DNA of 64,000 bases from Shewanella nanhaiensis (GTDB lineage Bacteria; Pseudomonadota; Gammaproteobacteria; Enterobacterales; Shewanellaceae), in the NCBI RefSeq assembly GCF_019457885.1, contig NZ_JAHZST010000008.1, positions 62,001-126,000 on the forward strand, read 5' to 3'. The notes beneath the pieces are model-generated. The model did not search any database. It saw nothing but the letters and a program-made list of their open reading frames with translations, and had not been told where the DNA came from. This document shows, piece after piece, positions 28,906 through 38,290 of this stretch (positions are counted from its first letter, which is position 1; each line of letters begins with the position of its first letter). The position numbers and the translations under genes are program-made.

Positions 28906-30153
28906 ATGTCTGCTGACATAGATCGAAATCGAATTTTTACCGCGAGTTGCCTAGCACTGACGGTAACCGCCATGACGTTCGCTATCCGCGCCGGTATTTT
29001 AGGTCAGCTTAGTCAAGACTTTGGTCTATCTGATGCAGAGCTAGGCTGGATAAATGCCATGGCATTTTTAGGTTTTCCTGTTGCCACCATATTGGGCGGT
29101 TTACTGTATAACTTTTTAGGGGCTAAAAAGTTAGTGCTTATCGCTTTTGTGGGCCATATCCTTGGTTTACTGCTAACCATGTCGGCTGATGGATTTTGGC
29201 TATTGTTGATCTCCAGTTTCTGTATCGGTTTTGCCAACGGCGCGGTTGAAGCTGGGTGTAATCCTTTGATTGCAGATATCTATCATAAGAAGCAGACCGT
29301 TATGTTAAACCGCTTTCATGTCTGGTTTCCCGGCGGCATTGTGGTGGGAGCCCTTATCTCTAAAGCGATGACAGACATGAGCTTTGGTTGGCAAGCGCAG
29401 ATTGCCGTGATGTTAGTGCCAACGCTAATCTATGGGTATCTGATCATCAGTCAGACATTTCCTAAAACCGATAATATCAACACCTCTACCTCAGCTAATT
29501 TAAAGGGGCTGTTCTCACCTCTGTTCCTATTTATGGCCTTTTGCATGACCTTAACAGCCACCAGTGAACTTGGCACTCAGCAGTGGATTGAGCGTATTCT
29601 TGGCGCTTCTGGGGCATCGCCTATGTTAATTATGGCGATGGTGACGGGAGTGATGGCAGTTGGACGCTTTTTTGCGGGCCCCTTAGTGCACAAATTAAAC
29701 CCATACGGTGTGCTGCTCTACTCTGCGATAGTAACGACAATTGGTATCTACTCCATGAGCTTAGCAACAGGGAATATGGTGTATGTATCTGCCCTCATTT
29801 TTGCATTGGGGGTGACTTATTTCTGGCCAACCATGATAGGTTTTGTGGCGGAGAATATTCCTCAAACTGGCGCCTTAGGGATGTCGGTAATGGGCGGCGT
29901 TGGTATGTTTGCAGTGAGTATGTGGAACCCTGTGATTGGGCATTGGATTGATAAAGGTAGAGAGCAGGCAGTAGCGGCGCATACCAATCCCGAAATCGCT
30001 GAGTTAGCAGCAGGGCAATCAACCTTGGCTAACTTGAGTGTGTTCCCTTTCGTGCTGATATTTGCCTTTGCTGGTTTGGCGCTTTATATGCGACAGCAAA
30101 AGCGAAAAGTGAGCCAAGCCCAGGATAGCGCTCAGGCGGAGTCATCATTTTAA
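28906..30153 (+). CDS. MFS sugar transporter
   Basis: A 415-residue inner-membrane carrier with about 12 hydrophobic segments, starting 9 bases after the upstream gene. The pattern FLGFPVATILGGLLYNFLGAKK is the MFS loop 2-3 region, and FHVWFPGGIVVGAL resembles the FGP/fucose permease subgroup. The C-terminus is cytoplasmic and polar. In this operon it most likely imports the sugar or the 3-keto product made in the periplasm. Confidence 0.88.
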   Translation: MSADIDRNRIFTASCLALTVTAMTFAIRAGILGQLSQDFGLSDAELGWINAMAFLGFPVATILGGLLYNFLGAKKLVLIAFVGHILGLLLTMSADGFWLLLISSFCIGFANGAVEAGCNPLIADIYHKKQTVMLNRFHVWFPGGIVVGALISKAMTDMSFGWQAQIAVMLVPTLIYGYLIISQTFPKTDNINTSTSANLKGLFSPLFLFMAFCMTLTATSELGTQQWIERILGASGASPMLIMAMVTGVMAVGRFFAGPLVHKLNPYGVLLYSAIVTTIGIYSMSLATGNMVYVSALIFALGVTYFWPTMIGFVAENIPQTGALGMSVMGGVGMFAVSMWNPVIGHWIDKGREQAVAAHTNPEIAELAAGQSTLANLSVFPFVLIFAFAGLALYMRQQKRKVSQAQDSAQAESSF

Positions 30154-30233
30154 CTAGGGTAATGGCTAGAGTGATGGCGTTGAGACAAGAGCGCTGATTC
30201 ATCATTTTACAGAGCATAGCTAAGGGAGCATTC

Positions 30234-31103
30234 GTGAAGACTGTATTAACAAGCTTAATATTAACGGGCTTAATAGGATTTTTGATGGTTACCTCAACAA
30301 CAAGTATGGCCCATGAGGCGTATAGCCTAACGCCGCCAAAGGTGAGCGTTCAGCTTTGGTCAGTTAAAGATCAACTTAAAGATGATTTTGAAGTCACTGT
30401 TGAGGCGCTGGCCCAAATGGGGTTTGACGGTGTTGAGTTTGCCGGAGATTTTGGCCCATTTAATAGGGATGCCAATGGGTTGAGATTATACCTAGATTCA
30501 TTAGGCATGGTGGCCAGTGGTGCTCATGTCTCCTTTGAGCAGCTCAATGATGAGAGTTTCACTGAAACCGTAGCGTTTTACCAAGCGTTAGGGGCGAAAG
30601 TATTAATTGTAGGGTGGGACAAGAGGGCTTGGGATCCTAAGGGGATAGATTTTGTCGTTAATGAGCTTAATCGTATCTCGCTTAAGCTAAAACCTTTAGG
30701 GATCAAATTTGGTTTCCATAACCATGAACATGAGTTTAATGGTTTTAAGGGCACCACTTTTTGGGACTACTTGGCTAAAAATACGATGCAAGATGTGATT
30801 CTTCAACAAGATGTTGGTTGGACTACCTATGCGGGGCGGGATCCCATTGAATATGTGAAGCGCTACCCAGGTAGAACTATTACCACGCACTATAAGGTGA
30901 AACTACCAGAAGGGGTCGAGGGAAAGCTGCCTATCATAGGTCAGGACACCATAGATTGGTTAGCACTGACAAAGGCAAATATCGCTGTTGGTGGTACCCA
31001 GTGGTTAGTGGTAGAGCAGGAGGAGTATCCTAATGGATTAACCCCGCTACAAGCGGTGGAAAAGTCGAAGCTGGGCTTAGATAACATATTAAAACAACTA
31101 TAA
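30234..31103 (+). CDS. Exported sugar phosphate isomerase/epimerase-like protein
   Basis: This 289-residue TIM-barrel protein belongs to the same superfamily as the gene at 27844 but carries a signal peptide (hydrophobic stretch then TSMAHEA), so it is predicted periplasmic. The GTG start follows AAGGGAG. Barrel motifs are visible: FGFHNHEHEF, LQQDVGWTTYAG, TTHYKVK and LVVEQEEY, giving the Glu/His/Asp metal site. An 80-base gap separates it from the transporter gene. It may act on keto sugars outside the cytoplasm beside the DUF1080 protein and GMC oxidase. Confidence 0.85.
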   Translation: MKTVLTSLILTGLIGFLMVTSTTSMAHEAYSLTPPKVSVQLWSVKDQLKDDFEVTVEALAQMGFDGVEFAGDFGPFNRDANGLRLYLDSLGMVASGAHVSFEQLNDESFTETVAFYQALGAKVLIVGWDKRAWDPKGIDFVVNELNRISLKLKPLGIKFGFHNHEHEFNGFKGTTFWDYLAKNTMQDVILQQDVGWTTYAGRDPIEYVKRYPGRTITTHYKVKLPEGVEGKLPIIGQDTIDWLALTKANIAVGGTQWLVVEQEEYPNGLTPLQAVEKSKLGLDNILKQL

Positions 31104-31155
31104 AAAACATTAATAAAATAGCGATAAAAACAGTTTAACTGTGTGAGGGAATGCA

Positions 31156-31890
31156 ATGGCTAAGTGGGGAGTAAGTATCAGGGGAGTATGTATCAAGAGT
31201 CGGTGGCAACAGGTTGTTGCTGCCTTACTGCTATCGGCAGTGGCAACGGCAGGTATTGCTGCTGATAACCAGCTATCAAAAAAGGAGAAAGAGGCTGGGT
31301 GGCAACTGCTGTTTAATGGTAAAGATATGTCCCAGTGGCGCAACTTTAAGCAGCAGGGAGTGAACCCTAAATGGGTTATCGATCAAGATAGTATTCATCT
31401 CTCAGGTGGTGGAGGAGGCGATCTTCTCACTAAACAAGCCTACAAGAACTTCGAATTGATACTGGAGTGGAAGATATCCCGAGCTGGCAATAGCGGCATC
31501 TTTGTGTTGGCCGATGAACTTGGCCCCAAGATTTATTCCCATGCCATAGAGGTGCAGATCTTAGATAATCAAAGACATGCGGATAATAAAATAGACTCCC
31601 ATCTATCGGGTTCAATCTATGATATTCAGGCATCACCGCCAGCTTCTCACAGAGTTGCTGGTGAGTGGAATATGGTGCGCATCCATATGTATAACAACAG
31701 CTTATCTGTTTGGCAAAATGGCATCTTAACGGCCGAGATTATTGTTGGCAGTGAAAAATGGAATAACTTAGTTGCCGAGAGTAAGTTCAGCACTTGGACT
31801 GGTTTTGCTCAGGCATCACAGGGGCATATTGGTTTGCAGGATCATAGCGATCCAGTTTGGTTTAAAAACATCAAACTGAGGGAGCTGTAA
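31156..31890 (+). CDS. DUF1080 (3-keto-disaccharide hydrolase-like) secreted protein
   Basis: A 244-residue protein with an N-terminal signal peptide after a basic leader, ending near IAADNQ. The rest is the concanavalin-like DUF1080 fold: GWQLLFNGKDMSQWRNF, a central ELILEWKISRAGNSGIFV strand pair, EVQILDNQRH, and a C-terminal GHIGLQDHSDPVWFKNI. Members of this family cleave glycosides of 3-keto sugars. Its stop codon overlaps the ATG of the GMC oxidoreductase by one base, supporting joint function: oxidation to 3-keto sugar, then bond cleavage here. Confidence 0.88.
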   Translation: MAKWGVSIRGVCIKSRWQQVVAALLLSAVATAGIAADNQLSKKEKEAGWQLLFNGKDMSQWRNFKQQGVNPKWVIDQDSIHLSGGGGGDLLTKQAYKNFELILEWKISRAGNSGIFVLADELGPKIYSHAIEVQILDNQRHADNKIDSHLSGSIYDIQASPPASHRVAGEWNMVRIHMYNNSLSVWQNGILTAEIIVGSEKWNNLVAESKFSTWTGFAQASQGHIGLQDHSDPVWFKNIKLREL

Positions 31891-33587
31891 TGATGGAAGG
31901 GCAAATTAATGGTCATGATTATGATGTGATTGTTGTTGGCTCCGGTGCAGGTGGTGCCATGGCAGCTTACACATTAACAAAATCGGGACGTAAAGTGCTG
32001 ATGTTAGAGGCGGGGCGAGACTACGATCCAAAAACAGAAACCCCCATGTTCAAGAGTAACTTCGATGCACCACTGCTCGGCGCGGGTAACTCAGATAAAG
32101 ACTTTGGTTTTTATGATGCAACCGTTGATGGCGGCTGGGAGGTACCGGGAGAGCCTTACACTAAAGGTGAGGGGAGTGAGTTTCTCTGGTGGCGTGCTCG
32201 TATGTTAGGGGGGCGAACTAACCATTGGGGGCGCTACTCACTGCGATTTAGTGAACATGATTTTAAAGGCTTTAGTCGTGATGGTTTAGGTGCTGACTGG
32301 CCATTCGAATACTGGGATCTGGCGCCTTGGTATGATGAGACTGAAGCCTTGGTTGGGATCTGTGGTACCAATACAGGTTTAGATGATATGCCAGATTCTC
32401 CTGAGGGCGTATTACAGCCACCACCTAAACCCCGTGTGCCTGAGCTGCTTGTCTCGGCTGCGGCGAAAAAGTTGGGTATCCCCACGGCGCCTATGCATCG
32501 TGCTGTTCTCACTCGCCCAAAAGATGATCGCCAAGCGTGTTTCTATGCCACTCCTTGTGGTCGTGGTTGCTCCATTGGCGCTGCATTTCAAACGACAACC
32601 TCTTTGATCCCGATGGCGCAAGCGACGGGGCTGCTCACTGTGATCACCGATGCCATGGTGAAAGAGGTCAATGTCGATGAGAAAGGTAAGGTCAATGCCC
32701 TGACCTATATCGACAAGAAAACCAAACAAGCCCATAGATTGGATGCCAAGGTGATCATTCTTGCAGCGAGTGCCTGTGAGTCTGCACGCATACTGCTTAA
32801 CTCTAAAAGTGAATCACATCCAAATGGATTAGCTAACTCAAGTGGCCATGTGGGCAGAAATATTATGGACTCAACTGGTGTGAGCTATGGCGCCCACATT
32901 CCAGCTCTTGAAGGGCGTCCTAAATACAATGAAGATGGTCACACGGCAAATCACCTGTTTATCCCCTGGTGGGGGCATAAGATGCAGGAGAAAAAGGCGA
33001 TGGCCTTTCCTCGTGGTTATCATTTCGAGATAGGATCAGGCTTTAGGGCTCCGAGCTCTTGGGTGAGTGGCGATCTCGATGGTTATGGAAAGCCGTTAAA
33101 AGAGATAACAAAGCAAGCCTATGGCTCCTATGTGGGATTGGCGCTGAGGGGAGAGATGCTGCCCAATGATGATTGCTATATGGAGATCGATGAGGATGTG
33201 AAGGATCAGTGGGGCATTCCTGTGGTCAAGTTTCATTGGAAATGGTCTCAGCACGAGCTTAAACAGGTTGAGCATGGTTTAAAGACCGCCCGTCAGATCC
33301 TTGAAACCATGGGGGCTAAGTTCGATAAACCTCTACCCAAAGCGGAAGATGCGATCCTAAAGGGGGGGCAGATCATTCATGAGGTAGGAAGCACCCGTAT
33401 GGGAGACTCGCCAACAGAGTCTGTGACCAATCAATGGGGGCAAACCTGGGATTGCAGTAATCTGTTTGTGATGGATGCTGGTGTGTTTGCATCTAACCCC
33501 CATAAAAACTGCACCTTAACCATCATGACATTGGCCATGAGAAACAGCACTTGGTTAGCGAGACAGCTAGATAAGGGGGAGCTGTAA
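31890..33587 (+). CDS. GMC family FAD-dependent sugar dehydrogenase
   Basis: The 565-residue catalytic subunit oxidises a sugar hydroxyl to a ketone. The FAD-binding motif VIVVGSGAGGAMAAY is at about residue 15, followed by LMLEAGRDYDP. MLGGRTNHWGRYSLR is the family box, and the C-terminal active-site region is FASNPHKNCTLTIM, with the His/Asn pair. It starts within the stop of the DUF1080 gene and ends one base before the subunit 3-like gene. No cytochrome c subunit gene is present, so the electron acceptor is open. Alternative name: gluconate 2-dehydrogenase large subunit homologue. Confidence 0.9.
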   Translation: MMEGQINGHDYDVIVVGSGAGGAMAAYTLTKSGRKVLMLEAGRDYDPKTETPMFKSNFDAPLLGAGNSDKDFGFYDATVDGGWEVPGEPYTKGEGSEFLWWRARMLGGRTNHWGRYSLRFSEHDFKGFSRDGLGADWPFEYWDLAPWYDETEALVGICGTNTGLDDMPDSPEGVLQPPPKPRVPELLVSAAAKKLGIPTAPMHRAVLTRPKDDRQACFYATPCGRGCSIGAAFQTTTSLIPMAQATGLLTVITDAMVKEVNVDEKGKVNALTYIDKKTKQAHRLDAKVIILAASACESARILLNSKSESHPNGLANSSGHVGRNIMDSTGVSYGAHIPALEGRPKYNEDGHTANHLFIPWWGHKMQEKKAMAFPRGYHFEIGSGFRAPSSWVSGDLDGYGKPLKEITKQAYGSYVGLALRGEMLPNDDCYMEIDEDVKDQWGIPVVKFHWKWSQHELKQVEHGLKTARQILETMGAKFDKPLPKAEDAILKGGQIIHEVGSTRMGDSPTESVTNQWGQTWDCSNLFVMDAGVFASNPHKNCTLTIMTLAMRNSTWLARQLDKGEL

Positions 33588-33588
33588 A

Positions 33589-34335
33589 ATGAGCTTAGTA
33601 AAAGAGCGATACTCAAGCAAAAAACCTTATCTCGCTTCCTTAAGCAGACGTGATGCGATCAAGTGGATTGGTGCACTCTCTGTTACGGCGGCGTTTCCAG
33701 GGCTGACCGCATGCAGTAGTCAAGCATTAGCGCCTCAGAGTCAGTTAGCCAAAGGTCATTGGCCGCAGTTGGATCTGCCAGTTATTAATGCCACTGGCTA
33801 TGGAAAAGATCCAAACCTAATCATCGCACCAAGAGCATCATGGCCCAGAACACTAACGGCAGCGCAGCTTACCTTCATTGCTGTACTTGCCGATATCGTT
33901 GCGCCAAGAGAGGGGGCGGCGCCCTCTGCCAGTGAAGTGAAAGTGCCAGACCTGCTCGATGAGTGGGTGAGTGCCCCCTATGAGCAGCAACAGCAGGATA
34001 GGGTCTCTTTTCTACATCTGCTTGCATGGCTAGATGAGGAGGCTAGACGACGTTTCGATAACCTGTTTGTTGATGTGAGGGCTTCTCAGCAGTTAGCAAT
34101 AATCGATGATATCGCCTATAAAAAAGCGATGCAGAGTGAGGAGTTTGTTAGATCCGCTAAAGCCTTTGCAGATTTTAGGCGCTTAGTGCTGGCCTGTTTT
34201 TTCTGTAGTCCCGCGGGCGTAAAAGATATCGGTTATCTAGGTAATGTGCCGATTGTCGGTGATTACCCTGGCCCCAGCGATGAAGCGATGACACATTTAC
34301 AGAGTGTGTTGGATGAGTTGGGGTTAACCTTGTAA
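33589..34335 (+). CDS. Gluconate 2-dehydrogenase subunit 3-like protein, Tat-exported
   Basis: A small 248-residue partner of the GMC dehydrogenase. The N-terminus has a twin-arginine signal (LSRRDAIKWIG) followed by a hydrophobic stretch and LTAC, so it may also be lipid-anchored. The mature part has LTFIAVLADIVAPREGAAPSA, typical of the subunit 3 family, and ends in a GYLGNVP...YPGP motif. Tat export of this subunit suggests it carries the folded FAD subunit, which has no signal of its own, across the membrane. It is the last gene before a strong terminator. Confidence 0.88.
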   Translation: MSLVKERYSSKKPYLASLSRRDAIKWIGALSVTAAFPGLTACSSQALAPQSQLAKGHWPQLDLPVINATGYGKDPNLIIAPRASWPRTLTAAQLTFIAVLADIVAPREGAAPSASEVKVPDLLDEWVSAPYEQQQQDRVSFLHLLAWLDEEARRRFDNLFVDVRASQQLAIIDDIAYKKAMQSEEFVRSAKAFADFRRLVLACFFCSPAGVKDIGYLGNVPIVGDYPGPSDEAMTHLQSVLDELGLTL

Positions 34336-34350
34336 TTTGTTAAGTGCCTA

Positions 34351-34385
34351 AAAAAGCCCGCATGCTGTTAAGCATACGGGCTTTT
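34351..34385. terminator. Bidirectional rho-independent terminator
   Basis: Stem AAAAAGCCCG-C-ATGC with GCAT-A-CGGGCTTTTT, one internal mismatch and a short loop. A- and T-runs on both sides let it end both the sugar operon and the convergent NADH dehydrogenase gene. Confidence 0.88.
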
Positions 34386-34391
34386 TCATTT

Positions 34392-34429
34392 ATACCAATT
34401 GTGATAGCAATTATTATACTGATTGGTAT
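34392..34429. repeat. Small palindromic intergenic repeat
   Basis: ATACCAAT at 34392 and its exact reverse complement ATTGGTAT at 34422 are separated by 22 bases. It lies just past the terminator, between convergent genes. Confidence 0.5.
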
Positions 34430-34431
34430 TG

Positions 34432-35640
34432 TTAGTTAGGCTGAAAGATACACTTTAAACGCTTAGCTATGATGAGCCTAGACATGGTTAAGAAACCGCT
34501 GACCGTCTTTTGGTGTAGACGGAAGATGGTGTCGTAGAGGCGTCTGACTAAACGTCCCTTCAAAATTAACCTGTCATTCATCATGGTACTAATAGCGTAG
34601 TTGTGACCGATAGCTACCACCATGCCACCATCTTTGTAGACAAATGGCGTGAGAGTTTTCCCCTGCATTAACCCAAGCAGACTTTTTGCTAAGTGCACTG
34701 CGGCGCGATTAGCCGCCTGAGCCTTAGGAGGCACTGTACTGCCATCGGCTTGAGGAATTGCAGCACAATCTCCAAGGGAGAAGATGCTAGGATCTTGTGT
34801 TGTCGCGAGGGTTTGCTGCACCACTAACTGGTTTGCATTGTTACTCTCGAGACCGCCTATGTTTTTAAGCCAATCAGGGGCTTTTATCCCTGCAGCCCAA
34901 AACTGTAGATCGGCATCTAACGTTATCCCTTCGCTGGTGGTCATTCCTTGCTTATCGACACTGGCAATACGAGTGTTGAGCAGCAGGTTTACGTTGAACT
35001 TTTCTAATCTTGATTGTGCTTGCTGAGACATCTTTAATGGGCTGTTTGGCAATACTCTATCTGCAGCTTCAATCAAGTTGATTGTCAGTCTTGCTGCATG
35101 TGGGTTACGTTCTAGTTTACCGCTAACCTTGGCAAGTTCTGCGGCAAGCTCAAGTCCTGTAGCCCCTGCACCGACGATATTGATGGTGCGCTGCTCTCCA
35201 GAACGAAGTAGTGCGCTTATCTGTTGCCAGCTCTCTCTTGCCTGCTCTGGAGTGTCCAGAAATAGACTGTGTTCAAGTGCCCCTTTGGTGGCAAAGTCAT
35301 TGCTGATAGCACCGACAGCGATCACCAAATAATCATAGGCTAATGTGTCTGTCTCACCGTTAGGTTTATAGACAACCAACTGCTTCTCTTCACGATTGAT
35401 ATTTGTCATTCTACCTTGATAATGGCGATAACCGTTTTTGGCTCCATGGCTGAAGTAGCAGAGACTATCGAGATCGTTATCGAACGTGCCCGCCGCGATC
35501 TCATGGAACCTAGGCTTCCAGTAGTGGTGTGTCTCCCCCTCGACTAAGATAACTTCATCTTGTTTGTTGACTGAACGACCTAAAAGACTGGCAAGTTCCA
35601 GCCCGGCAGCGCCGCCACCAACGATGACAACACGAGACAT
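34432..35640 (-). CDS. ndh: Type II NADH dehydrogenase (NAD(P)/FAD-dependent oxidoreductase)
   Basis: A single-subunit, non-proton-pumping NADH:quinone oxidoreductase of 402 residues at the inner membrane face. The FAD motif VVIVGGGAAGLELAS is at residue 4 and the NADH-binding motif INIVGAGATGLELAAELA lies near residue 156; LWAAGIKAP-like and FSLGDCAAIPQ boxes follow. The segment ETHHYWKPRFHEIAAGTFD matches the Ndh family closely. The C-terminus is rich in Arg and hydrophobic residues, suitable for membrane contact. Monocistronic. A related sulfide:quinone-like enzyme is less likely because the redox cysteines are absent. Confidence 0.85.
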   Translation of the reverse strand: MSRVVIVGGGAAGLELASLLGRSVNKQDEVILVEGETHHYWKPRFHEIAAGTFDNDLDSLCYFSHGAKNGYRHYQGRMTNINREEKQLVVYKPNGETDTLAYDYLVIAVGAISNDFATKGALEHSLFLDTPEQARESWQQISALLRSGEQRTINIVGAGATGLELAAELAKVSGKLERNPHAARLTINLIEAADRVLPNSPLKMSQQAQSRLEKFNVNLLLNTRIASVDKQGMTTSEGITLDADLQFWAAGIKAPDWLKNIGGLESNNANQLVVQQTLATTQDPSIFSLGDCAAIPQADGSTVPPKAQAANRAAVHLAKSLLGLMQGKTLTPFVYKDGGMVVAIGHNYAISTMMNDRLILKGRLVRRLYDTIFRLHQKTVSGFLTMSRLIIAKRLKCIFQPN

Positions 35641-35765
35641 AATATTTCCTTAACGCAGCTAAAAAGCAGCGTGATTAACATTGAATTTTTGGCCTAGCGA
35701 CTGAGCGAGCAGATCTTTATACGAACTGGTATTAAGACTTTGCGGAGAGTTGGGAGGCGTATCTG

Positions 35766-35966
35766 ATGGCGGCCATTATAATTCGGGTTCGAATTGGAAC
35801 AATTAGGCGAAAAGGTAAATCACTTTTGCTCAATCGTAATAATCCAAGCTATGACTGGTTTCCTGAGAAAATAAGCGAGTTAATTGCCGTTAATGTAAAC
35901 CATTTAATGGTTTACAACGTATTGCCTTATTCGTTTAACAATGGATTATCGCCATGCCACCAGTAA
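35766..35966 (+). CDS. Possible small ORF, doubtful
   Basis: A 66-residue frame preceded by GGGAGG with 8-base spacing and overlapping the next gene by 13 bases. The peptide is basic at first and resembles no family I know. The rest of the gap 35641-35953 holds no other clear signal. It may only be leader sequence of the CIA30 gene. Confidence 0.25.
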   Translation: MAAIIIRVRIGTIRRKGKSLLLNRNNPSYDWFPEKISELIAVNVNHLMVYNVLPYSFNNGLSPCHQ

Positions 35967-36598
35967 AACTGAGAGCTCGTAGCCATAGTTATAGTCATTT
36001 AAATTGCTGGTTTGCAAAGTGGAGGTTACTCTCAATTACCTTGATGGGGGCAGTTTTGCCGGTATTCGGTGTAATCTCTGATGAGGGAATGTCAATGACA
36101 CCTTTAGTGGCGCTCAGTGAGCAAAAATCCACTGATTGGAAATTAATTAATGATACCGTTATGGGAGGCGTTTCTAACAGCCTGCTTGATATCAGTGCAG
36201 ATATTGCAACCTTTAGTGGTCATTTATCACTCGAGCAAAATGGTGGTTTTGCCTCTACCAGAATATCCATTAGTCAGGTGATACCTAGTGAACTTAACCT
36301 TATTCGGATTCATGTGAAAGGTGATGGTAGGACTTATCAGTTAAGGCTGAGAACCGATGATAGCTGGGACTCTTTTTCATATTCACACCCATTTAAAACC
36401 GAGAAGGATAGATGGGTTAGTATTGAGTTTAAAGCGGATGATTTTATACCTGTGTATCGCGGGCGTACTCTTGACGCTCCACAGCTAAATTATGCCGATA
36501 TTAAGCAAGTAGGATTTTTATTGGCAGATAAACAAGCCGGTGATTTCGCTTTATCATTTAAAAATATTGAATTAATCGACTCAAATAGGGATAAGTAA
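35954..36598 (+). CDS. CIA30 family protein
   Basis: A 214-residue protein. After an N-terminal basic and hydrophobic segment, possibly a signal anchor, comes the CIA30 beta-sandwich fold: DWKLINDTVMGGVSNSLLD, then GHLSLEQNGGFASTRI and YQLRLRTDDSWDSFSY, ending VGFLLADKQAGDFALSFKNIEL. The eukaryotic relative assists assembly of complex I; bacterial members are mostly uncharacterised carbohydrate-binding-like proteins. The gene is followed by the HAD gene 2 bases later, so the two are co-transcribed. The true start could be an internal Met near residue 31. Confidence 0.82.
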   Translation: MPPVKLRARSHSYSHLNCWFAKWRLLSITLMGAVLPVFGVISDEGMSMTPLVALSEQKSTDWKLINDTVMGGVSNSLLDISADIATFSGHLSLEQNGGFASTRISISQVIPSELNLIRIHVKGDGRTYQLRLRTDDSWDSFSYSHPFKTEKDRWVSIEFKADDFIPVYRGRTLDAPQLNYADIKQVGFLLADKQAGDFALSFKNIELIDSNRDK

Positions 36599-36600
36599 CA

Positions 36601-37218
36601 TTGAGTATTAGGGTGAATACCCACTTTGATTTCAGTCATATTCAAGGTGTAATTTTCGATTTAGATGGCACTCTTGCGGATTCTAATCCTGATTTTGAGG
36701 GATTGAGGCGTGAGCTTGGTTTAAAGTCAGGGACCGATATTCTTGCTCATATGGAGTCGATAACAGAACCGGTACTTGCATCAAAAACAAAAGAGATAGT
36801 GACGCGTTATGAGCTTGAAAGCTCAAGTCGTGCGACTTGGGTAGCTGGTGCTGAGCAACTCGTTGCACTATTTAGGCGTTTAAAGCTGCCTCAAGCGATA
36901 CTGACGCGCAATATTCCTCAGGCCGCTGGGATTACTTTAGCAAACCTTGGGTTAGAGATGGACTTGGTGCTGACTCGATTTGATGCCAAAGCTAAGCCTC
37001 ACCCCGAAGGTGTAGAGTTGATTTGCGAACAATGGCAGCTTGAACCGGCTAATATTTTGTTTATTGGGGACTATCTTTATGATCTGCAAACAGCACGAAA
37101 TGCAGGGACTAAAAGCGTGCTTTATAGTCCAGATTTAATACCCGACTATGCATCACAAGCAGATATTGTCTGCCAGTGTTATACCGCTCTTATTCAGCAC
37201 TTTAATGCCCAGCTATAA
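36601..37218 (+). CDS. HAD-superfamily phosphatase (phosphoglycolate phosphatase-like)
   Basis: A 205-residue cytoplasmic hydrolase with TTG start, an AGGGA site upstream. HAD motif I is FDLDGTLADS with nucleophile Asp, motif II is ILTRN, motif III is the Lys in AKPHPEGVE, and motif IV is FIGDYLYDLQTA. A helical cap is inserted between motifs I and II. The family removes phosphate from small metabolites; phosphoglycolate is only one possibility. Stop-start distance to the CIA30 gene is 2 bases. Confidence 0.87.
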   Translation: MSIRVNTHFDFSHIQGVIFDLDGTLADSNPDFEGLRRELGLKSGTDILAHMESITEPVLASKTKEIVTRYELESSSRATWVAGAEQLVALFRRLKLPQAILTRNIPQAAGITLANLGLEMDLVLTRFDAKAKPHPEGVELICEQWQLEPANILFIGDYLYDLQTARNAGTKSVLYSPDLIPDYASQADIVCQCYTALIQHFNAQL

Positions 37219-37276
37219 AACTCGCCTGTAAAAGGAGTGCTTTTAGTTTGCTACTTATACGTTGAATGAACTCAGC

Positions 37277-38155
37277 TTACTTTTGGGATGCCAAAGCTTG
37301 AGTTAAGTGATCCAGTAACATGCGTACTTTTGGCGATAGATGCCGATTATGTGGGTAGAGTGCCCAAATACCCTCCTCTGGTGAGCGGTTTTGCTCCAGC
37401 AGCGGTACCAGTTGTCCATCCTCAATGAAGGATTGTAGGTAGTAGTCGGGGAGCTGGATTATTCCAATTCCCTTTATTGCAGCGTCGACTAAGGCGTGAC
37501 CGCTGTTACAGCTTAGATTCCCTTTTACCCTAACATTTCTAGTTTTACCATTATCTTCGAATCGCCAGTAGTCCATGGTTCCCAATAAGCAGTTGTGTTG
37601 CTCAAGCTCTGAAAGAGAGTGAGGAATACCAAAAGTTGAAAGGTAGTTAGGTGAGGCGCAAACATACTGAGTGCGAGAGCTTAATCGCTTGGCCATCATG
37701 CTTGAGTCTTCAAGTTGGCCTAATCTGATGGCCAGATCATAGCCCTCGTCGATCAGGTCAAGTTTCTGATTAGTTAAGTTTATCTTTACTTCTAGCTCTG
37801 GATACTTGGCGGCAAAATCATTAATAAGTGGGGCAATCGTCATCTCTCCATAGGTTACTGGTGCTGTGATTTTGAGTAATCCCCGCGGTGCACTTTGCAA
37901 ATTGGTGATGGCACGTTCAGCTTCATCTAGTCCATCTAAGACCTGCCTGCAGTGCTGGTAATAGACTCTTCCAACCTCTGTGGTGGAGACTTTTCGGGTA
38001 GTGCGGTGAAACAGCTTTGTGGCTAAGCGGGTTTCTAATGCGCTGACTTGCCTGCTAACTTGTGCGGTGGAGATCCCCAAGCGTTGTGAAGCCTTAGTAA
38101 AGCTCTCCGCCTCTGCAACTGCAACAAACTCACTGATGCCTTCCCAATTGAACAT
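37277..38155 (-). CDS. LysR-family regulator, probable activator of the formaldehyde regulon
   Basis: A 292-residue LysR regulator: winged helix-turn-helix at residues about 3-62 (FTKASQRLGISTAQVSRQVS), linker helix, then the substrate-binding domain with PRGLLKITAPVTYGE and GIGIIQLPDYYL. It is divergent from gfa, with a palindrome between them that recurs upstream of three other nearby genes at constant spacing from TATAAT. By position it is the best candidate to bind these sites and activate the formaldehyde genes. Its ligand is unknown. Confidence 0.88.
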   Translation of the reverse strand: MFNWEGISEFVAVAEAESFTKASQRLGISTAQVSRQVSALETRLATKLFHRTTRKVSTTEVGRVYYQHCRQVLDGLDEAERAITNLQSAPRGLLKITAPVTYGEMTIAPLINDFAAKYPELEVKINLTNQKLDLIDEGYDLAIRLGQLEDSSMMAKRLSSRTQYVCASPNYLSTFGIPHSLSELEQHNCLLGTMDYWRFEDNGKTRNVRVKGNLSCNSGHALVDAAIKGIGIIQLPDYYLQSFIEDGQLVPLLEQNRSPEEGIWALYPHNRHLSPKVRMLLDHLTQALASQK

Positions 38156-38290
38156 AATAATTACCGGACTGTTTTCTCTATTGTGATTATCTCCGAATCT
38201 TCAATAAATGCAATTGTTGTTTTCACTATGGAGGTTTGATTAAGTTGTTATATTTTCAAGGTTTTATTGTTTTTCACATTTTCTAAATTA

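Noticed and set aside
37219..37276. AAAAG/CTTTT hairpin between the HAD and LysR genes
   Set aside because: Five-base AT stem only; not convincing as a terminator.
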